NCBI RefSeq assembly: GCF_016924755.1
Contig: NZ_JAFFJX010000008.1
Span: 62,001-126,000, forward strand
Reading direction: 5' to 3'
Source: Longitalea arenae
GTDB taxonomy: Bacteria > Bacteroidota > Bacteroidia > Chitinophagales > Chitinophagaceae
Length of the DNA: 64,000 nucleotides
Part shown: positions 36,625 to 45,887 of the stretch, piece by piece
Layout: every line of letters starts with the position of its first letter
Numbering within the stretch: the stretch's first letter is position 1
Translations under genes and position numbers: made by a program
Notes under the pieces: generated by a model
Seen by the model: the letters and a program-made list of their open reading frames with translations, nothing else
The model's database searches: none
Told to the model about the DNA's origin: nothing

Positions 36625-37622
36625 CTAGTCAAGGAGCCCCCGGTATCTATCTGGTGCCGGAATGCCTTTCAATTTGCCACTATCGCTATTTTTATCGAGC
36701 GCATTTTGCGTATAGTTAAAGTCGTTGTCCATATTGAACTGGTTAATAAGCTCAATAGCCTGGGCCGACTTGGCTTTATCTTCCAGCACCTTGTCGTCCA
36801 TGAAACGCGAGGTGACGTCAATGGCCGATTTGATGTGGCCGATCTTTTCGCCGATCTGCACTTTCAAAATGGCCAGCGCTTTTTCAGCATCCTGGTTCAA
36901 CTCATCATCGCCCTTGAACGCTTTCATCGCACTGGTTACAGCAGAGAGACCGGTGGTTACCGAATAGTAGAGGTCTTTTTTGGCTTCCAGGTCAAGTTTG
37001 GCGTCTTCGAGCATAATACCGCTCTCTTCATAAGCTGCATCGGCAAATTTTATCAGCTTGTTAAGGTCGCCTACGATGGGTGTTACATTGTCAATGTATT
37101 CGCGGCAGCGCAATACATTGTTTGCATACAGGTCGATCTGCCGGCTGTTTCTGCCCTGTTCGGCCTGCAGGATCTTTACTTTTTGAATGTTCAGCTGCAG
37201 CTCCTTTTCCTTGTCGGTCAGTTTGTCTACCAGTTCACTTTGTTTGCCTTTTAATTTGGCTGCCTGCTGATATAAAGTGTTCCTGTCTTTATAACCCTGC
37301 TCAATTTTGGCTTGCAGGATGTTGAAAGGGTTCAGCTCGATGGCAATGCCAATGGTATAGTTGGCGATGAATTCTGAGAGGTATTTCAATGCCCGCCAGA
37401 ATTTTTTATTGGTAACGATCATCAGTATGAAGCCGAGGATCACGCCACCGATAATGAGGTTCACCAGGTTCCAGGTCACAGTCACCAGCCAGGGCAGTAC
37501 GTAGGTTAAAAAAAAAGGTAGCCCAGTCCGGCAAATAAGGATATACCTATGACCGTTGTGGCTATGTTCCTGGGTTCAGAGAACCAGCCGGGTGTTTTTG
37601 CTTTTTGAATTGGGTTGATCAT
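36625..37622 (-). pseudogene. Two-helix membrane coiled-coil protein, frame broken at a nine-base homopolymer
   Basis: An ATG at 37622 opens MINPIQKAKTPGWFSEPRNIATTVIG..., a first membrane segment that reaches a TAA inside a run of nine T on the coding strand (37508-37516). One extra T would join it in frame to the GTG-initiated frame 36625-37485 (MTVTWNLVNLIIGGVILGFILMIVT, a second membrane segment, then a coiled coil with EQGYKDRNTLYQQAAKLKGKQSELVDKLTDKEKELQL). The joined product would be about 332 residues. Alternatives are a sequencing error, transcriptional slippage, phase variation or true loss; the GTG may also give a shorter protein. It lies 11 bp after the upstream coiled-coil gene. 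Function unknown; the long helical part recalls PspA-like proteins only in general form. Confidence 0.7.
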
Positions 37623-37633
37623 GTTTTGTTGGT

Positions 37634-38287
37634 TTATTGTATATAGCGTTTTATTTTTTCCATATCATGGTTGATCCGGTTCTTCATCACTTCACTTTCG
37701 TTTTTATAACCGCCGGTATTGGCCTCGATCTTTGCTTCATTCTCTTTTATTTCTCCCTGCAGCGTCAGCAGTTCGTTCTGCAAGGCGCTTATCTCCTGCG
37801 CCAGCTGTTGAATGCGTTTATCTTTTTCTTCCAGCTGCCGTTTCTTTTCGTGCACTTTTTCCCTGAGCGCTGCATCAACGGAGTTAAGGAAGTTGTTGGC
37901 ATCGGTTTCCAGCAATTGCAGGTACTGGCTGGCGGTTGTTAACAATTTTTGTTTGTCGAGCCCCTGTACACTCAGCCCTGCATAAGCGGTGAGGTAACGC
38001 ACCTGTTCATCAGGGATCGCCTGCATGGCTTCGATCATTTTGCTGAACTCATAATAGTCAGGTCCAGGAATATTGGCTTCGTGGAACAGCTTGTCGAAAT
38101 AAGCGGCAAATTTGCTGTTTACCGCTGAGGCATAGGGGTTACCACCAGCATTGCTGGTAAAACTGAATACAGGTTCCGGCGCTGCTTTCGGCAGTTCTTC
38201 TTTAGGAAGCGGTTTTGCTGCTTCCGGTTTTTTGTCGTCATTCACTTCCACGAAAGCCGACAGGATCTTTTTTCCTAAGCTGGCCAT
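37634..38287 (-). CDS. Coiled-coil cytoplasmic protein of the ABC/OmpA operon
   Basis: I start at the ATG at 38287 (MASLGKKILSAFVEVNDDKKPEAAKP), giving 217 residues. A Pro/Lys/Glu-rich linker leads into a helical domain (NSKFAAYFDKLFHEANIPGPDYYEFSKMIEAMQAIPDEQVRYLTAYAGLSVQG), and the last 90 residues are a strong coiled coil (REKVHEKKRQLEEKDKRIQQLAQEISALQNELLTLQGEIKENEAKIE). No signal peptide. It is the first clear gene of the operon, 11 bp before the interrupted coiled-coil gene. A structural or regulatory role next to the ABC transporter is inferred only from position. Confidence 0.75.
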   Translation of the reverse strand: MASLGKKILSAFVEVNDDKKPEAAKPLPKEELPKAAPEPVFSFTSNAGGNPYASAVNSKFAAYFDKLFHEANIPGPDYYEFSKMIEAMQAIPDEQVRYLTAYAGLSVQGLDKQKLLTTASQYLQLLETDANNFLNSVDAALREKVHEKKRQLEEKDKRIQQLAQEISALQNELLTLQGEIKENEAKIEANTGGYKNESEVMKNRINHDMEKIKRYIQ

Positions 38288-38522
38288 AGTTGTTTGTTTT
38301 ATGATTTCCCCGGGCAAAAGACTTCCCTGTCCGTTTTTGCAAGGGATCTGCGCGGAGAAGATTTTCAATGTGTCAATATATCGTCAGGGCAAGGGATTCC
38401 TGTTCTCCCCGGCAAGCCGGGAAGTAAACCGCATGTTTACTGCTTTGCGCATAGTACGGTCACTATAACAGTCAATACTGTTATGTCTATTGCAGTGCTG
38501 CCTTGTTATTGTGCTGAATGAA

Positions 38523-38714
38523 TCAGAAGGGCAGTGAATCCCTGTGCAAACGGGTACCGGCCATAGGAGGATCGGGCTCCGATCTTTTCAATGTTGTTAT
38601 TGCGGGTATAACTGACCGTTGTTGTTCATTTTCCTTTGCATCGTATAGCATCTGTCGCAGCGTTAGCAGAATTATTACAACCAGTAACGGACCGATCCAG
38701 ATTTTTAATTTCAT
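38523..38714 (-). CDS. Possible small single-span membrane protein
   Basis: 63 residues from the ATG at 38714: MKLKIWIGPLLVVIILLTLRQMLYDAKENEQQ..., one membrane helix and a basic, Pro-rich tail. It reads in the same direction as the coiled-coil gene at 38287 but is 235 bp upstream of it. No family is known. It may be real or chance. Confidence 0.35.
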   Translation of the reverse strand: MKLKIWIGPLLVVIILLTLRQMLYDAKENEQQRSVIPAITTLKRSEPDPPMAGTRLHRDSLPF

Positions 38715-38717
38715 CAC

Positions 38718-39141
38718 TGATCTTTTTTATTGCTTTTCAGCATGATAATAACAGGACGTATTTTTAGATAACTGTATTTCTTTCCCATGCCGATCGTCGT
38801 TTCGACATCGGGCATGGCAGGTGCAGCACGCAACCTGGTGGGCTGCATGGTAAATGGCTGGGCATGGTTTCCCGGCTTAGTAAGTTGGGAAGATTAAGAT
38901 CGGCGATTTGCTGGTGGTTTCACTCTTTGGCGGTAGCGTGCGAAGAGAAACTCTAAGTAGTGGTTCATGTTGGGTGGAGAAGGGTCTCCTGTTTGATTGA
39001 TGGAACAAAGGTATAAGGGTGTTAACATTTCATTTGACGCATCCGGCACGAGCGGTAAGTTTTCTTTGCCAGCCGGTAAAGTATGTGTGATAAGTGGAAA
39101 AATAGAGGGCTAAGTGCTGAAATCGGTGGTTAAGTGGCAGA
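38718..39141. other. Gene-free stretch with a strong imperfect hairpin
   Basis: At 38785-38817 a long hairpin forms: outer arms CCATGCC / GGGCATGG, inner arms GTCG / CGAC around a TTT loop, with two single-base bulges. No T-run follows on either strand, so it is not a standard terminator. Nothing else is evident in the 424 bp. Confidence 0.45.
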
Positions 39142-39549
39142 CTACTTGGGGCTTGACTGTTCTGCGATCTGAAAGTTTTGTATGGCCCAGTTGCACATTT
39201 CCTGAATTACGGGTATAAAGGATCTGCCCTTTTCAGTAAGCTCATATTCCACCTTTTGCGGCAGTACATCGTAGACTTTACGAACAATCAATCCGTCGGC
39301 TTCCAGTTCCTTCAACTGAGTGGTCAGCACCTTTTTGCTGAGGCCCTCTACGATCCGGAAGATCTCTCCGAAGCGGTTGACGTCGTGAACGATGAGGTTA
39401 AAGATGACAGGCTTCCATTTGCCGCCAATAACATGGTTGGTGATACGTACAGGGCAATTGCCCACCTTGTTCACCATACTCAGGAAATGATCGAATGATG
39501 CGGATTGTTTTCTCTGCTGCAGGCTCTTCAAATATGCTATCCTGTCCAT
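39142..39549 (-). CDS. HxlR-family transcriptional regulator
   Basis: A 135-residue winged-helix protein with the HxlR layout: CPVRITNHVIGGKWKPVIFNLI, then RFGEIFRIVEGLSKKVLTTQLKELEADGLIVRKVYDVLPQKVEYELTEKG. It is divergent from the alpha/beta hydrolase gene at 39789; the 240-bp space between them likely holds its operator. HxlR regulators often respond to redox or reactive electrophiles. Confidence 0.9.
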   Translation of the reverse strand: MDRIAYLKSLQQRKQSASFDHFLSMVNKVGNCPVRITNHVIGGKWKPVIFNLIVHDVNRFGEIFRIVEGLSKKVLTTQLKELEADGLIVRKVYDVLPQKVEYELTEKGRSFIPVIQEMCNWAIQNFQIAEQSSPK

Positions 39550-39788
39550 GTCTTTTCTTATTTTGATTCAAAAATAACGCATGGTCACCCTCGGTGTGCA
39601 AATAAGCGGCAAATTAAAAGGAAGATGCAGCGCCAAGCAGCTAGTTAACTCAAGGTAATCCGGGCAACTGCAGGGTTGTGATAAAGAAAATGCGGTAGTT
39701 ACCTTTAGGTAACTACTTGATATTTCAATGAGAAGCTTTTAAGTTTGCCGCTTGTTATAATTATTCTCTAGTATTGAAATGTATTGTG

Positions 39789-40673
39789 ATGAAACAAAGA
39801 ATTGAATTCAGCAGTGAAGGTGTTCAAATTGTTGGTGTTTTGCGAACACCCGCTCAAAATACCGGAACAAAATTTCCACTTGTTATTATTGCGCCCTCCT
39901 GGATCAATGTAAAGGAGCAATTCGCAGCGATCTACGCTGAAAAGCTCACAAAGCTGGGATATGCTACGCTCACTTTCGATTTCCGGAATTATGGTGAAAG
40001 CGGCGGAACTCCAAGAAATCTTGAACTGCCGCTCAATAAAGTGACCGATCTTAAAAACGCCGTGCTATTTGCAGAAACAGTGCCGGAAGTGGATGCTGAT
40101 AAGATCTATATGTTGGGTATTTGTGCCGGCGCCGGCCATGTGGTGATGGCTGCTGCTGATAATCCGAAGATCAGGAAATTGGCCCTGGTAGCTTCCTGGT
40201 TGCATGATGCCGAAGCTGTGAAATTGTTTTATGGTGGCGCAGAAGGAGTGGCAGAGAGACTGCGAAAATCAAAAGCAGCACAACAAAGGTTTGAACAAAG
40301 TGGTGAGGTTGAATATGCTCCCAAAGCAAGTCTCACCGATCCTTCTGCTGCAATGTATGGCGATTTCAGTTACTACCTCGATGAGAAAAGAGGCTTGATC
40401 CCTGAGTGGGAGATCGGCAAGTTCGCTGTGATGTCGTGGGAACCTTGGCTTACCTATGATCCCAACCCATATGCCGCCAGGATCAGTTGTCCGGTGCTGA
40501 TGGTTCATTCCGAGGGTGCTGCCTTACCTGAAAATGTGAAAAAGTTTTTTGCTTCGATCGCCTCTACGCCTAAAGAAATTTACTGGACAACCGGTAGCCA
40601 GTTCGTTTTTTATGATGGAAAGCAGGTCGATGAAGCGGTTGGTCAAATTGATCATTTCTTTGACAGTAAATAG
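39789..40673 (+). CDS. Alpha/beta hydrolase with a cysteine nucleophile elbow
   Basis: A 294-residue protein from the ATG at 39789 (MKQRIEFSSEGVQIVGVLRTP); a start 15 bp earlier is possible. The alpha/beta hydrolase fold is clear (LVIIAPSW, YATLTFDFRNYGESGG). The nucleophile elbow reads GICAGAG, with Cys (residue 112) in place of Ser, as in dienelactone hydrolases. The catalytic His is probably in QIDHFF near the C-terminus. The substrate is unknown. It is followed 6 bp later by the NTF2-like gene and is divergent from hxlR-type regulator, which probably controls it. Confidence 0.82.
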   Translation: MKQRIEFSSEGVQIVGVLRTPAQNTGTKFPLVIIAPSWINVKEQFAAIYAEKLTKLGYATLTFDFRNYGESGGTPRNLELPLNKVTDLKNAVLFAETVPEVDADKIYMLGICAGAGHVVMAAADNPKIRKLALVASWLHDAEAVKLFYGGAEGVAERLRKSKAAQQRFEQSGEVEYAPKASLTDPSAAMYGDFSYYLDEKRGLIPEWEIGKFAVMSWEPWLTYDPNPYAARISCPVLMVHSEGAALPENVKKFFASIASTPKEIYWTTGSQFVFYDGKQVDEAVGQIDHFFDSK

Positions 40674-40679
40674 TTCCCG

Positions 40680-41219
40680 GTGAAAATATTATTATACATT
40701 GCGATTGCTATAGCTCCGGCGTTTACGGCAGCATGCGCACAAACAATTACTCAGGCAAAGCAAAACAAGAAAATGGAACAGGAGTTAATAATACAAAAAT
40801 GTAATAACCTCTTTGCGGGCGTTGATGCGAGAGACTGGAACCGGGTGAAAGCAACAATGGATAAGCAGGTGCTGCTGGATTATTCCTCCATGTCTGGTCA
40901 TCCTGCCGCTACGCTAAATGCCCAGGATATTATCGATAGCTGGAGCTCTTTTTTGCCTGGGTTTGACAGTACGCAGCATCGTATAGGTGGTTTTGTTGTT
41001 AAAGTAGAGGGGAACACGGCTACGGCTCATTTAGATGGGACGGCCAATCATTATATCGATAGTGAAGTCTGGACGGTGGAGGGAAATTATGACGTAAAAC
41101 TTGTGCTTACCGGCAATGAGTGGCTGATCCGTGAATTCAGGTTTAATTTTTTAAAGCAAAGCGGGAATATGGATCTTCCCAAAAGGGCAACGGAAAGGAT
41201 GAGCGCGAAACAAAAATAA
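40680..41219 (+). CDS. Exported NTF2-like/SnoaL-type protein
   Basis: A 179-residue protein from a GTG at 40680, 6 bp after the hydrolase stop. Signal peptide MKILLYIAIAIAPAFTAACA contains a possible lipobox (T-A-A-C). The cone-shaped NTF2-like domain is seen in IQKCNNLFAGVDARDWNRVKATMDKQVLLDYSS, ATAHLDGTANHYI and WLIREFRFNFLKQ. Such folds act as small-molecule enzymes or binding proteins. It is probably cotranscribed with the hydrolase. Confidence 0.78.
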   Translation: MKILLYIAIAIAPAFTAACAQTITQAKQNKKMEQELIIQKCNNLFAGVDARDWNRVKATMDKQVLLDYSSMSGHPAATLNAQDIIDSWSSFLPGFDSTQHRIGGFVVKVEGNTATAHLDGTANHYIDSEVWTVEGNYDVKLVLTGNEWLIREFRFNFLKQSGNMDLPKRATERMSAKQK

Positions 41220-41302
41220 TTGTGCAGGAAGTGGTGACAATAAATAGCCCGGAAGAAAAATTGCTCCGGCCTTCGCACTGAATTTTGGTAACGGACAGGA
41301 AA

Positions 41303-41394
41303 AGGTCAATGGTCAATGGTCAATACACATCGCCGTGAAACGGGCGACCGGTAACTGGCGGCCGGTCAATGGTGAATGGTCAATAACTAATACC
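41303..41394 (+). repeat. Composite dispersed repeat, degenerate direct copy
   Basis: Three GGTCAAT-type units, ATACACATCGC, a GTGAAACGGG linker, ACCGGTAACTGG and then another run of 7-bp units (GGTCAAT, GGTGAAT, GGTCAAT). It lies between the NTF2-like gene and the GH5 gene, which converge. Same family as 5419-5505 and 36511-36614. Confidence 0.7.
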
Positions 41395-41439
41395 TCTGAT
41401 AGGCAAATAATCGATAACTGAATAACTCAACAACCAAGA

Positions 41440-42621
41440 TCATTTACTCTGCAGCATCTTTAATAACTTCCTGTCAAGCTTGTGGCCATACCAGTTTTCG
41501 TATTGCACATCGGCACGGTTCGAATTCAGGATACCAAAATCTCCCTTCAATTCCCACAACGCGAAGCCAATGCCGTTAGACGTAAGAATGTCGAGCACAT
41601 CGCCAAACCAGGCCAGGAATACATCGTGTGGTGTTTCTTTCCAGCAGCCGCATTCGCCGCAATGAACACCCACTCCTTTTTTCACCAGGTCTAGCCAGGG
41701 TTTGTAATATTCTTCCAGCACAGCCCGGTTGTAGAAACGGCCTCCAATGTTGCCAGGCCAGAGTGGTTTTGGCTGGTAGGCCGGATCGGGATATACCCAG
41801 GGTGCTTTATAATGCGAGATCTCATAAGGAAAATAACCGCGGCAGCTTTGGCCGATATTCAGATCAGCCAGTTCGGGAACGGCGTCAGCACCGCCGTTGT
41901 TGCCATCGGCAATCACATAAAAATTGGGATTTTCTTTACGGATCGCTGCTGTTGCCGCCTGGGCCACCTTACGGTACAAAGCACCGGGAACCGCGGTGGT
42001 CTTCGACATACTATCATTTACATTATCGCGGTAGCTGGGCTCATTCACCAGGTCGAAACTGATCTTACTGGTTGACATATTTTTAAAGCGCTTTGCCCAG
42101 AAGTTCCAATGATGACAAAATGCATCCTGTGCTTTTTTCTCATTCCACAGGTTGTAAGGTTCATTATAACCTGTGCTTACACAATAGCCCGGCGCCCGGT
42201 GTAAGTTAAGGCTCACATGCAGCTTATACTTCTGGGCCAGGTAAATGGTTCTCTCTATAGCGTTCACCTTCTTTTCATCTATTTTGTACACATCTTCTTC
42301 CTTGATAAACTTCTGATGAGGCGTCATCTTCAGGTAAGTAGGATAAGCCATCGGTATCCTGATAAAATCGAATCCCCAGTCAGCGACCCACTTAAAATAA
42401 TCTTCGGCAGTGGGAGCGCCTACATACCAGGGATCGGGCTGAAAGTAATCAGGGATGTTAAACCCTTTCCATTTGGGAAGTTTGTTTTTTGTGGGATTAT
42501 TTTTCTGGTTGAGTGAGGCAATTTCGGGTAATACTTTTGTGTATGCCGCCAGCTGTGCAACTGTAGCCATCCCTACATGCTTGAGGAATGCACGGCGCTT
42601 CAGGCCTTTATTCAGTGTCAT
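41440..42621 (-). CDS. Glycoside hydrolase family 5 (cellulase-like), Tat-exported
   Basis: I start at the ATG at 42621 (MTLNKGLKRRAFLKHVGMATVAQLAAYT), 393 residues, with a twin-arginine signal RRAFLK; an upstream start would put it in the middle of the protein. GH5 features: WKGFNIPDYF, WGFDFIRIPMAYPTYLK, catalytic acid/base Glu in FDLVNEPSY and nucleophile Glu in GVHCGECGCW. It likely cleaves a beta-linked polysaccharide in the periplasm or outside. No sus-type partners are seen nearby. Confidence 0.88.
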   Translation of the reverse strand: MTLNKGLKRRAFLKHVGMATVAQLAAYTKVLPEIASLNQKNNPTKNKLPKWKGFNIPDYFQPDPWYVGAPTAEDYFKWVADWGFDFIRIPMAYPTYLKMTPHQKFIKEEDVYKIDEKKVNAIERTIYLAQKYKLHVSLNLHRAPGYCVSTGYNEPYNLWNEKKAQDAFCHHWNFWAKRFKNMSTSKISFDLVNEPSYRDNVNDSMSKTTAVPGALYRKVAQAATAAIRKENPNFYVIADGNNGGADAVPELADLNIGQSCRGYFPYEISHYKAPWVYPDPAYQPKPLWPGNIGGRFYNRAVLEEYYKPWLDLVKKGVGVHCGECGCWKETPHDVFLAWFGDVLDILTSNGIGFALWELKGDFGILNSNRADVQYENWYGHKLDRKLLKMLQSK

Positions 42622-42844
42622 ACAATCCAGGAATTTTAAAAGTGTGAAAAAAGTTCCGCTATAAGGAACCGCCTTACTGATATGCATGAAATGTACCAAA
42701 ATAGTGCATTATCAAGGTTTCTGTAAATTGAAAAATCGGGCCTTGTTGCCTTGTCAAACCGTCATAATGCTTTGGTGTATTGATAGCTGATAATATTTGT
42801 CGTTACTTATTTGCAGGTAACGTTTACGTATTATTGATAACAAA

Positions 42845-42867
42845 TAAAAAAGCCACCCGAAGGTGGC
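42845..42867 (-). terminator. Rho-independent terminator of the FG-GAP gene
   Basis: On the minus strand GCCACC, TTCG tetraloop, GGTGGC, then TTTTTT, 20 bp after the stop at 42888. Confidence 0.88.
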
Positions 42868-42887
42868 CTAAACTTCACCATGTTAAC

Positions 42888-45887
42888 CTAAGGAACAATA
42901 ACCTTGCTTGTAGCTACTTGTTTATAACTTTTGTCGAAGAGTGTTAGAAAATAAATTCCCGGTGCCATCGAGGCAGTCCGCATGAGGTATTCCGTTTGCC
43001 TGTACCGGGTAATGGTAACCGGCCGCTCTGCAACTTTCTGACCAGCTATGTTCCGCAGCTCAATACGGTAAGTGTTTTCGCTTAACCCTGTGAAATGGAT
43101 ACAGACCCTGTCAACAACAGGATTGGGCGCAACGGCTACTTTTGCCATGCTTGTTTCCGTTACACTGAATGTAAGGATGTTCGAGTATTTGTAACTACCA
43201 TCATTGTCTACCATTTTTAACCGGTAATAAAGCGAGCCATAATGGGCGTTTTTGTCGGAAAAGGCATAATCAACATGCGTGGCGTTTTCCGAGGGGAACA
43301 CGATGCCGATGGGTTCATAATTCATGCCATCGCGGCTGCGTTCTACTTCAAACCGGTTCAGGTTCTCTTCGCGGCTGGTTTTCCACCACAGGTTAATGAC
43401 CCCGTTCTTTTCCTCGCCTTTAAATGCCGATAGTATAACCGGCAAAGGCGATTCTCCTATACACAATTGAGGATTGAACAAAAAGCTTTTACCGGTACCG
43501 TTATCACCCGCCAGGAAATTGAAAGTCAGTCCAAGCGTGCTGCCGAGGTTCAGCAGGCTGTTATCGTAATCGAGCGCCGCTGCCGGTGAACCGGCCAGGA
43601 TGCGGGGCGCAGAGAGAACGCCCCGTGTATGCGCAACACCGGCCACACTAAAGCCAAACAGCGACACGGCATTTACCGAGAGGAATTCAGTGCCATGGTG
43701 GGCCAATACGGTGTATTGAGGTGCAGAACCGTAAGTACCGCTGGCATTGCCCAGGAAAACATACACGGCACCGCCTACTGCATTTGCCTGCAGCTGTAAG
43801 AGGGTAGCACCCGATGATAAGGGTTCACCTATTACCAGATCGGGATAACCATCGCAATTTACATCATACGCGTTGTCGATGGCGGCGCCAAACAATACAT
43901 TCAGGTCGAGCGAATTCAGGATCGATAACAAATGGGTCGAGCGGGGCGATTCCAGCACCTGGTCGCTCGTAACAGCACCAGCAGGTGCGCCTGCCTGCTT
44001 CCTAAAGATATGCACATTGCCACTTTGTATGGTTAGATGCAGTGTATTCGAAAGTAATCCACCTAAAGGGGCGCCAATGGCGACATTTCCGTTGCGGGCG
44101 CCCCCTGCTCCTTTTATGCCTTTGACTTTATAACCGAATAAGTTGGCAGCATTACCCATCAGGCTGCCGCTGCCGGCTTTAAGGGTAGTGCCTGCAGTAT
44201 TGTTAACACCGGCGCCGGTCCCATAATAGATATGCGCGGTTCCTCCCAGGACCTGACCATTGAAAAGACCACCCAGGGAGGAGAGATCCATACCGGCCGG
44301 AGCACCCACAACAATGTCGGCTTTTCCATCGCTATTATAATCACCTGCACCATCTACACTAAAGCCAAATAATAAACCACTGTTCAGCAGGTTGGGGAAA
44401 GAAGTCAGCCCAAACAAAGAGGCAGCCGGCGCCTGCAGGTGCACTGGCGAGGTGGTGCTTAAATTTCCGGAGAAATACACAAAGGCGGCGCCGTTCTGTA
44501 CAGCATTTAATCCAACGCCCAGGTATCCCGGAGCACCCACTACAATATCTGATCTGTTGTCACCATCCAGGTCATCTGTAGCGGCTACGGAGAAACCAAA
44601 AAGTGCATTCGCCGATATGTTGCTTGCTAATAAGCCGGCAATGCCATTACTGAAAAAGGTAGCGCCCTGTAATTTGATCTCAATGAAACCGGCCGGATTG
44701 GTGGCCGGGGTATTGCCACCGGGATAAACGTATATTTTCCCTGCTTTCACATTCACGGTCCCCAGGCTACCTGCAACGGTGGTGCTATAAGCATCGAGCG
44801 GAGCGCCTATAATGATATCATTGATGCCATCACCGGTAACATCACCGGCATCAACGCTGGTGCCGAAGAGGGCCCCTGCAACGCATGTATTCGGTTGCAA
44901 TGTTTTGGCCGGAGTAGTTGACAAACCTGTTGGTGAACCGTAAAATACAAATACGGCGCCTACGCTCAGCAATGATCCGTTGCCGCTGAAGATGTTGGTG
45001 AGGCCGGGCGCGCTGATGGCGGCATCGCCATACCCATCGCCATTTACATCGCCCAAACCGCTTACGGCATACCCATATAAAGCGGAATTTATTTGCAGGG
45101 AAGGGAGGCTGCTCAGCAACCCGTCGGCCGATGTGCTCCACTCGGGTGTTCTGTTCAATGGATCGATGGTCAGGGGATAGCTGGCCCCGCTGTCATCTAC
45201 TTCAATGGTGAGCAAACCATTGTTGTAATGCATTGCTGCAGGTAATTTTTTATTATTCGCATCCCACACGTTCAGGTCTTCATAAACCAGCATCTGTTGA
45301 TGACTGGCATTAAAAAATGCCAGGCTGGTAGGGCCAAGCAAACGTGGTTGCAGATCAGTAATGGGTTCTATGGTAACCTTAAGATCGCCATCGCCTGGCA
45401 TTTTCCTTTTCACCAGAAAATTCTGGCGCAAACCTTCCTTGTTATTAATGTATTCTATTTGAATGTTATTGAAATTGTATGAAAGCTGATCGACAGCATG
45501 CGTGATGGTGCAGGATTGGTCGGGCACCCATTGAATGCTTGAACGGCCAATACCCCTGAGTTGGAAATTGACGGCCCAACCTGCTTGCGGAGCTTGTACG
45601 GTATAGCCGCTGGGAGAAAGAGTAAAACCGGTATGGCTGCGCATATTGGTGGCGTTAAAGCAACCCTCGGTATCTGCCGCTTGGATTTGATCTTCGAACG
45701 CTTGTATGCCCTTTAAAGCCCGGTGATACCAATCGGTGGAGATATTGGCTGCTGGTTGACGGGCGGCCTCCTTCTCATTAAATTGTGCATGTACGGTGGT
45801 TGCATATGGCAATGCAATAACCATCACCACTATGTAAAGGTGTAGTTTCAATGGTAATAATTTTAGAGGTAAACAAAAAGCCATCAT
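42888..45887 (-). CDS. FG-GAP (integrin alpha-like) repeat protein with T9SS sorting domain
   Basis: I start at the ATG at 45887 (MMAFCLPLKLLPLKLHLYIVVMVIALPYATTVHAQ), 999 residues, which gives a clean signal peptide; the frame is open 30 bp further. Residues of about 250-800 hold about seven FG-GAP/integrin-type repeats (YGYAVSGLGDVNGDGYGDAAISAPG, FGTSVDAGDVTGDGINDIIIGAPLD, FGFSVAATDDLDGDNRSDIVVGAPG and others) with DxNGDG calcium-loop motifs, forming a seven-bladed propeller. A Fn3-like SAFKGEEKNGVINLWWKTSREEN region follows, then a C-terminal T9SS type A sorting domain (VAPNPVVDRVCIHF...GIYFLTLFDKSYKQVATSKVIVP). It is probably a large surface adhesin or secreted protein. Confidence 0.88.
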   Translation of the reverse strand: MMAFCLPLKLLPLKLHLYIVVMVIALPYATTVHAQFNEKEAARQPAANISTDWYHRALKGIQAFEDQIQAADTEGCFNATNMRSHTGFTLSPSGYTVQAPQAGWAVNFQLRGIGRSSIQWVPDQSCTITHAVDQLSYNFNNIQIEYINNKEGLRQNFLVKRKMPGDGDLKVTIEPITDLQPRLLGPTSLAFFNASHQQMLVYEDLNVWDANNKKLPAAMHYNNGLLTIEVDDSGASYPLTIDPLNRTPEWSTSADGLLSSLPSLQINSALYGYAVSGLGDVNGDGYGDAAISAPGLTNIFSGNGSLLSVGAVFVFYGSPTGLSTTPAKTLQPNTCVAGALFGTSVDAGDVTGDGINDIIIGAPLDAYSTTVAGSLGTVNVKAGKIYVYPGGNTPATNPAGFIEIKLQGATFFSNGIAGLLASNISANALFGFSVAATDDLDGDNRSDIVVGAPGYLGVGLNAVQNGAAFVYFSGNLSTTSPVHLQAPAASLFGLTSFPNLLNSGLLFGFSVDGAGDYNSDGKADIVVGAPAGMDLSSLGGLFNGQVLGGTAHIYYGTGAGVNNTAGTTLKAGSGSLMGNAANLFGYKVKGIKGAGGARNGNVAIGAPLGGLLSNTLHLTIQSGNVHIFRKQAGAPAGAVTSDQVLESPRSTHLLSILNSLDLNVLFGAAIDNAYDVNCDGYPDLVIGEPLSSGATLLQLQANAVGGAVYVFLGNASGTYGSAPQYTVLAHHGTEFLSVNAVSLFGFSVAGVAHTRGVLSAPRILAGSPAAALDYDNSLLNLGSTLGLTFNFLAGDNGTGKSFLFNPQLCIGESPLPVILSAFKGEEKNGVINLWWKTSREENLNRFEVERSRDGMNYEPIGIVFPSENATHVDYAFSDKNAHYGSLYYRLKMVDNDGSYKYSNILTFSVTETSMAKVAVAPNPVVDRVCIHFTGLSENTYRIELRNIAGQKVAERPVTITRYRQTEYLMRTASMAPGIYFLTLFDKSYKQVATSKVIVP

